Assembly (NCBI GenBank): GCA_913043075.1
Contig: CAJWLI010000053.1
Span: forward strand, 1-8,665
Direction: 5' to 3'
From: an uncultured Gammaproteobacteria bacterium
Lineage (GTDB): Bacteria; Pseudomonadota; Gammaproteobacteria; Pseudomonadales; Azotimanducaceae
DNA length: 8,665 nt
The notes beneath the pieces were generated by a model. The model worked only from the letters and a program-made list of their open reading frames with translations. It did no database searches and had not been told where the DNA came from. The position numbers and the translations under genes were made by a program. Of this stretch, positions 4,618-8,665 are shown piece after piece (the first letter of the stretch is position 1; each line of letters starts with the position of its first letter).

Positions 4618-7212
4618 ATGTCTGACGAATCAATAGAGCAGTTAGCGGAACGTGTTGGTACCCCGATTGATAGATTTCTTCTTCAAATAGAGGAGGCAGG
4701 GCTTCCGCAACGTAAACCGAGTGATTCCATAGAGAAAGAAGAAATAGAAAAACTGTTGGCGCATTTAAAAGCGAGCCACGGAGAAGTCTCGGATAAACCA
4801 AAAAAAATAACATTGAAAAGAAGAACTTTGTCAACTCTCAAGGCCGGTGGATCCGCAGGGAGGGGAAGAACAGTAAATGTTGAGGTCAGGAAAAAACGCA
4901 CTTACGTCCGGCGGGGTGTGACTAAAGACAAAGCTTCTGATGATCAGGGGTTAGATGCAGTTTCGGTCGATCCCGCGCTAGAAAATGCCGATGCTCTAGC
5001 TTTGGTTGGAGAAAAAGAAAACGCGGAGTCGATTGAAGAAAAGACTAAACTTGAAGGTTCAAAAACCGAGACCAAGGTAGAAAAGCAACCTGAGATTCAA
5101 CCGAAGTCCTTGGAAGAAAATAGGGACAACCCGGGGGTTCAGGCACCCGATCAAAAAAACCTAGTTGTTGAAGAAAAAACAGAGGATGACTCTCGCTCTT
5201 CGGGAAGAAAAAACAAGAAAACCAAGCATGATATTGATGATGACGAAAAGCAAAAAAAGAAGTCTCGCCAAGGGAGCAGGAAACGTCGAGTTGAAGAACT
5301 TATCAGTGAAGATCTTCTGGACGAAGATCTCGGAGATGAGGAAGTCCTGGAGTCCAGTGAGCCAGTCGAAGCTGTAACTCTAGGGTTGGCGACTCCTCGA
5401 GCTAAAAGAGGATCAGGCGCGAAAGCAGCGAAAAAGCATAGTTTCAATGCGCCAACTGAAGAGATAAAAAAAGAAGTTGAAATAGCGGAAACCGTTAGCG
5501 TACAGCAGCTCTCTCAAAAAATGTCTGTCAAAGCATCTGATTTGATAAAGACACTCTTTAATTTGGGGATAGTAAAAAGCATTACCCAAACAATCGACCA
5601 AGAGACAGCCCAATTGTTGGCCGAAGAATTCGGACACAAAGTGAAACTCATTGATGCGGAAACCATGGAAAAGGGCTTGGAAGACGATCTAATTTACCAT
5701 TCCGAACCTACGAGCCGAGCACCAGTGGTAACCGTTATGGGACATGTTGACCATGGGAAGACGTCTCTCTTGGATTTTATTAGAGAATCGCAAGTTGTGA
5801 ACGCGGAGGCAGGAGGAATAACCCAGCATATAGGGGCTTACAAGGTATCTACCAGACAGGGAAAAATATGTTTCATAGACACACCTGGGCATTCGGCTTT
5901 CAGTGCTATGAGAGCCAGGGGAGCGAGTTCAACTGACATTGTTGTTCTTGTAGTCGCAGCTGATGACGGAGTTATGCCCCAGACTGAAGAGGCTATTCAG
6001 CATGCAAAGGGGGCAGAGGCGCCGATAGTGGTTGCAGTCAACAAAATCGATAGAGAAGGAGCGGACTTAGAAAGGGTTAAAAACGAACTCGCGGCAAGGG
6101 ATGTTATCCCTGAAGATTGGGGGGGTGAGACCCAGTTTGTCGGATGCAGTGCGATCACAGGTGAAGGTGTTGACAAGTTGCTGGAGGCTGTTCTGCTTCA
6201 ATCAGAGCTAATGGAACTTAAGGCAGTGGAAGATGGGCCCGGTCAGGGCGTCGTTATCGAATCAGCGTTAGATAAAGGCAAAGGTCCTGTAGCAACCTTG
6301 TTGATTCAAAACGGTCAAATAAAGCAAGGTGATGTAGTTGTTGCTGGTCAATTTTTTGGGAAAGCTAGAGCTTTGAGTGATGAGAACGGGAACAAACTTA
6401 AACTAGCTGGTCCAGCTACGCCAGTCTCTTTATTGGGCCTAGGTGGAACTCCAAATGCCGGAGATAAATTTCGTGTGGCAAAAGACGAAAAGCAAGCGAG
6501 AGAAATAGCGAATTTCAGCTTGGAAAAAGCCGGTCAAGCTAGATCTGTAGCCAGCACCTCTCTAGAAAATATTTTCGAAAACTTTAACGGGGCTGAGATA
6601 AAGAATCTGAATGTTGTGGTTAAAGCTGATGTGCGCGGGTCTTTAGAAGCTATAACAGCTGCGCTACGAGAAATCGGTAATGAAGAAGTTAAAGTCAATC
6701 TTGTCATGGAAGGGGTTGGAGCTATTACAGAGTCTGATGCAAATTATGCAGTTACTGCAGGCGCCGTAGTCTTCGGTTTTAATGTAAGAGCTGACGGAGC
6801 AGCGAAGAAGGTCATAGAAAGCGAATCGCTGGACCTACGTTATTACAAAGTCATCTATGATTTGGTAGATGATGTTAAGGCAGCTCTTTCAGGTATGCTT
6901 TCGCCTGAAGTGAGAGAGGAGATAGTAGGTATTGCTCAAGTTCGGGATGTATTTAAGTCAAAAAAATTCGGTCCAATTGCTGGCTGTATGGTAATTGAGG
7001 GGGCAGTTTACAGATCTAAAAAGATTAGGGTTTTGAGAGAAAATGTCGTCATTTATGAGGGAGAGCTAGAATCTTTGAGGCATTTTAAAGAAGAAACAGA
7101 ACAAGTGTCTATGGGAACAGAGTGTGGGATCGGCGTAAAAAACTATAATGACGTGAAAGTAGGCGACCAGATAGAGGTCTTCGATTCCAAAGAAGTGGCA
7201 AGGGAACTTTGA
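4618..7212 (+). CDS. infB: Translation initiation factor IF-2
   Basis: IF2 is the GTPase that brings fMet-tRNA to the 30S subunit and promotes 50S joining. The 864-residue protein is about the length of E. coli IF2-alpha (890). Layout: a small N-terminal helical domain (1-50), a basic patch around VEVRKKRTYVRRG (about 87-100), a long charged low-complexity linker (about 100-280) rich in Lys, Glu and Asp, a second IF2_N domain (about 290-345), then the G domain. GTPase motifs are intact: GHVDHGKT at 375-382, switch I GGITQHIG, DTPGH at 421-425, NKID at 475-478 and CSAITGEG near 510. Domain II, domain III and the fMet-binding C2 domain follow to residue 864. No in-frame ATG lies between the start and about codon 302, so a shorter IF2 isoform would need a GTG or TTG start; none with a convincing ribosome site was found. 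rbfA starts 12 nt after the stop. Confidence 0.98.
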   Translation: MSDESIEQLAERVGTPIDRFLLQIEEAGLPQRKPSDSIEKEEIEKLLAHLKASHGEVSDKPKKITLKRRTLSTLKAGGSAGRGRTVNVEVRKKRTYVRRGVTKDKASDDQGLDAVSVDPALENADALALVGEKENAESIEEKTKLEGSKTETKVEKQPEIQPKSLEENRDNPGVQAPDQKNLVVEEKTEDDSRSSGRKNKKTKHDIDDDEKQKKKSRQGSRKRRVEELISEDLLDEDLGDEEVLESSEPVEAVTLGLATPRAKRGSGAKAAKKHSFNAPTEEIKKEVEIAETVSVQQLSQKMSVKASDLIKTLFNLGIVKSITQTIDQETAQLLAEEFGHKVKLIDAETMEKGLEDDLIYHSEPTSRAPVVTVMGHVDHGKTSLLDFIRESQVVNAEAGGITQHIGAYKVSTRQGKICFIDTPGHSAFSAMRARGASSTDIVVLVVAADDGVMPQTEEAIQHAKGAEAPIVVAVNKIDREGADLERVKNELAARDVIPEDWGGETQFVGCSAITGEGVDKLLEAVLLQSELMELKAVEDGPGQGVVIESALDKGKGPVATLLIQNGQIKQGDVVVAGQFFGKARALSDENGNKLKLAGPATPVSLLGLGGTPNAGDKFRVAKDEKQAREIANFSLEKAGQARSVASTSLENIFENFNGAEIKNLNVVVKADVRGSLEAITAALREIGNEEVKVNLVMEGVGAITESDANYAVTAGAVVFGFNVRADGAAKKVIESESLDLRYYKVIYDLVDDVKAALSGMLSPEVREEIVGIAQVRDVFKSKKFGPIAGCMVIEGAVYRSKKIRVLRENVVIYEGELESLRHFKEETEQVSMGTECGIGVKNYNDVKVGDQIEVFDSKEVAREL

Positions 7213-7224
7213 TGGCGGTGGCTA

Positions 7225-7605
7225 ATGCAGAGAGAAAACGGACGAGAGAAAAAAGTAGCAGAACTAATTCAAAAGGAAGTAGCTGGGCTATTGCAAAGGG
7301 AGTTGAGAGACCCAAGGCTAGGAATGGTTACTGTTAACGAAGTGAGAGTTAGCAGAGATTACGCTTTTTCAGATATATATTTTACGGTACTCCCAGAGGA
7401 TAGTTTTGAGAAAGCAGAATTGCTGCTAAATGAAGCTAGCGGATTCTTTAGGTCTAAATTAGCTAAAAAGCTATCAATGAGGACGACCCCCAAATTAAGG
7501 TTTCATTATGATTCTTCTCTGGGAGAGGGAGCTAGAATTAGTTCCTTAATAAGTAAGGAAAAGATGAGTCTCTGCCGTACTCCAAGAAAAAAACTAAAAG
7601 TCTAA
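7225..7605 (+). CDS. rbfA: 30S ribosome-binding factor A
   Basis: RbfA binds free 30S subunits, helps mature the 5' end of 16S rRNA and is needed for growth in the cold in E. coli. The 126-residue protein is close to the family length (133 in E. coli) and has a KH-type fold. Visible marks: QRELRDPRLGMVTV at 24-37, VSRDYAFSDIYFTV at 42-55, the kinked-helix motif ASG at 71-73 and FHYDSSLGEGARIS at 93-106. The basic C-terminal tail is short and family-atypical. ATG 7225 is the only possible start, since an in-frame TGA (the infB stop) lies four codons upstream. The ribosome site is weak (GGCGGTGG), so translation is probably coupled to infB. The stop TAA directly abuts the truB ATG. Confidence 0.95.
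   Translation: MQRENGREKKVAELIQKEVAGLLQRELRDPRLGMVTVNEVRVSRDYAFSDIYFTVLPEDSFEKAELLLNEASGFFRSKLAKKLSMRTTPKLRFHYDSSLGEGARISSLISKEKMSLCRTPRKKLKV
7542..7560 (+). repeat. Hairpin-forming inverted repeat at the 3' end of rbfA
   Basis: TTCCTTA (7542-7548) and TAAGGAA (7554-7560) are perfect 7-bp inverted repeats with a 5-nt loop, 45 nt before the truB start. No T tract follows, so it is not a terminator. It could affect messenger processing or truB translation, or simply reflect coding constraint. Confidence 0.4.
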
Positions 7606-8526
7606 ATGCCCCTTAACCGAAAGGGCAGACAGCTAACCGGAATATTTCTTTTAGACAAAGAAAAAGGCGTATCCTCTAACAAAGCCCTCCAGCAAATTAA
7701 ACATTTATTCGGAGCAGATAAAGCCGGCCATACTGGCAGTTTAGACCCTCTAGCCACTGGAGTTTTGCCTATTTGTTTTGGACAAGCAACAAAATTCTCG
7801 CGGTTTCTTTTAGATGCCGAAAAATCATATGAAACCACCATTCGGCTGGGAATTACCACCGAATCCGGTGATGCAGAAGCCAGAGTGGTTAAAAAGAGAC
7901 CGACGGATTTTTTAAATATGGATCGCGTTGAGAGTGCGCTTGAAATGTATCGAGGAAAAACACGACAAATCCCTCCTATGTTTTCCGCGCTTAAGGTAGA
8001 TGGAGAAAGGCTATATAAGCTTGCTAGAAAAGGTATTACGATCGATCGTGAACCTCGCGATATAGAAATCTACGAACTTAATCTGTTATCTCTTGCTGGC
8101 AACGAAGCAAAATTGTTCATACGCTGTAGTAAGGGCACTTATGTGAGAACTCTTGTTGAGGACATAGGAGAGTCGATAGGATGTGGAGCTCATGTAAGAG
8201 AGTTAAGGCGTTTGCAGGTAGCTTCCTTTTCTATTAGAGATTGTTTTACTTTAGACTCGATAAAGGGTTTCAGGCAAAAATATGAGCTTTTAGATGCCAG
8301 GCTGCAGCCAGTTGACTCGGCATTAGCAGGTTGGCCCAGAATCTTTGTTTCAGAGCAATCACAAATAAGCCTTAAACATGGCAAAACTATTTCTGTTGAA
8401 AGTTTGGCCCCCTTGGGGCTTGTAACTATCTATGCTAAAAATTCAAACCGACGGGCGGAATTTCTCGGAATTGGCGAGTTTCGCGCTAATGGGCGCCTGT
8501 TGCCTAAAAAAATGTTAATAAATTAG
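7606..8526 (+). CDS. truB: tRNA pseudouridine-55 synthase TruB
   Basis: TruB converts uridine 55 in the T loop of almost all tRNAs to pseudouridine and also acts as a tRNA folding chaperone. The 306-residue protein is near the usual length (314 in E. coli). The catalytic Asp47 lies in GHTGSLDPLATG (41-52). Further conserved marks are Tyr75 in the KSYE motif, the CSKGTYVRT motif at 174-182 with Arg181, and GCGAHVRELRRL at 192-203. A PUA-like domain fills the C-terminus from about 250. The ATG at 7606 follows the rbfA TAA with no gap and has no recognisable Shine-Dalgarno, so ribosomes finishing rbfA probably re-initiate here. Its substrate class is represented in the window: both tRNAs carry the TTCAA T-loop sequence that includes U55. 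Confidence 0.97.
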   Translation: MPLNRKGRQLTGIFLLDKEKGVSSNKALQQIKHLFGADKAGHTGSLDPLATGVLPICFGQATKFSRFLLDAEKSYETTIRLGITTESGDAEARVVKKRPTDFLNMDRVESALEMYRGKTRQIPPMFSALKVDGERLYKLARKGITIDREPRDIEIYELNLLSLAGNEAKLFIRCSKGTYVRTLVEDIGESIGCGAHVRELRRLQVASFSIRDCFTLDSIKGFRQKYELLDARLQPVDSALAGWPRIFVSEQSQISLKHGKTISVESLAPLGLVTIYAKNSNRRAEFLGIGEFRANGRLLPKKMLIN

Positions 8527-8569
8527 AGATTTTTCAAGGTTTTAAATGATGCAGGTTCTAAGAAAGCCC

Positions 8570-8598
8570 TTGATAACGTATACTTCTGCCCAAATTAT
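8570..8598 (+). promoter_or_regulatory. Possible promoter downstream of truB (probably for rpsO)
   Basis: TTGATA (8570-8575; five of six -35 bases) lies 17 bp before AATTAT (8593-8598; four of six -10 bases). An alternative -10, TATACT at 8579-8584, is closer to consensus but has no good -35. In gammaproteobacteria rpsO usually follows truB and has its own promoter in this gap, which supports a promoter here, though the exact one is uncertain. Confidence 0.35.
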
Positions 8599-8623
8599 CG
8601 ATTTGTAAAAATACGAACCCGTG

Positions 8624-8664
8624 GTTTGAGAAAAAGGTCTGTAAATATGCGCGGACCGGCAAAC
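8624..8664 (+). promoter_or_regulatory. Nested stem-loop in a leader, probably of rpsO
   Basis: GGTCTG (8636-8641) can pair with CGGACC (8652-8657) around a 10-nt loop (one G-U pair), and GTTTG (8624-8628) with CAAAC (8660-8664) outside it. The structure runs to within one base of the window end, so more pairs may follow. Structured rpsO leaders bind S15 for autoregulation in several bacteria; whether this is one cannot be shown without the downstream gene. The 139 nt after truB contain no gene I can support. Confidence 0.35.
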
Positions 8665-8665
8665 A

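Noticed and set aside
5165..5377. Overlapping + strand reading frame of 70 codons within infB
   Set aside because: It arises from the lysine/glutamate-rich linker read in another frame, with no ribosome site and no family resemblance.
7212..7260. ATG overlapping the infB stop (ATGA-like TGATG) as a start for rbfA
   Set aside because: It is in a different frame from rbfA and yields a product unlike RbfA; ATG 7225 is the only start in the RbfA frame.

Overview
This window is a conserved housekeeping block from a gammaproteobacterium. The order is glmM (3' part only), tpiA, secG, tRNA-Leu(GAG), initiator tRNA-fMet, rimP, nusA, infB, rbfA, truB, all on the + strand. tpiA between glmM and secG matches the arrangement in Pseudomonas-like gammaproteobacteria rather than Escherichia coli. 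The DNA leans AT-rich and uses AGA/AGG arginine and ATA isoleucine codons freely even in translation genes, so it is probably not an enteric or a high-GC pseudomonad. An AT-leaning, perhaps marine or uncultivated lineage is plausible, but the genus cannot be told from the sequence.

Positions 1-2242 hold the end of a cell-envelope and central-metabolism operon: GlmM (amino-sugar precursor for peptidoglycan and LPS), TpiA (glycolysis) and SecG (protein export), with tRNA-Leu 13 nt after the secG stop and probably cut from the same transcript. A 7-bp hairpin followed by seven T residues sits between glmM and tpiA and may attenuate transcription.

Positions 2243-2626 are the main regulatory region. 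A near-consensus sigma-70 promoter (TTGACC, 17-bp spacer, TATAAT) sits just upstream of the initiator tRNA. Between that tRNA and rimP are three consecutive hairpins, the last a classic intrinsic terminator (7-bp stem plus T6). This resembles the metY-rimP-nusA-infB leader of E. coli and the rimP-leader attenuator family, where read-through controls the downstream genes and NusA feeds back on its own operon.

Positions 2627-8526 are a tightly packed gene-expression operon: RimP and RbfA (30S maturation), NusA (transcription elongation, termination and antitermination), IF2 (translation initiation) and TruB (tRNA pseudouridine-55). The last 139 nt lack a gene. They hold a possible promoter and a structured leader, probably for rpsO, the usual next gene.

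I see no mobile element, CRISPR array, defence system or unknown gene. The points worth a second look are small: an unusual U1-U72 pair in the initiator tRNA, a TpiA with changes at normally conserved loop positions, and the RNA hairpins in the leaders.
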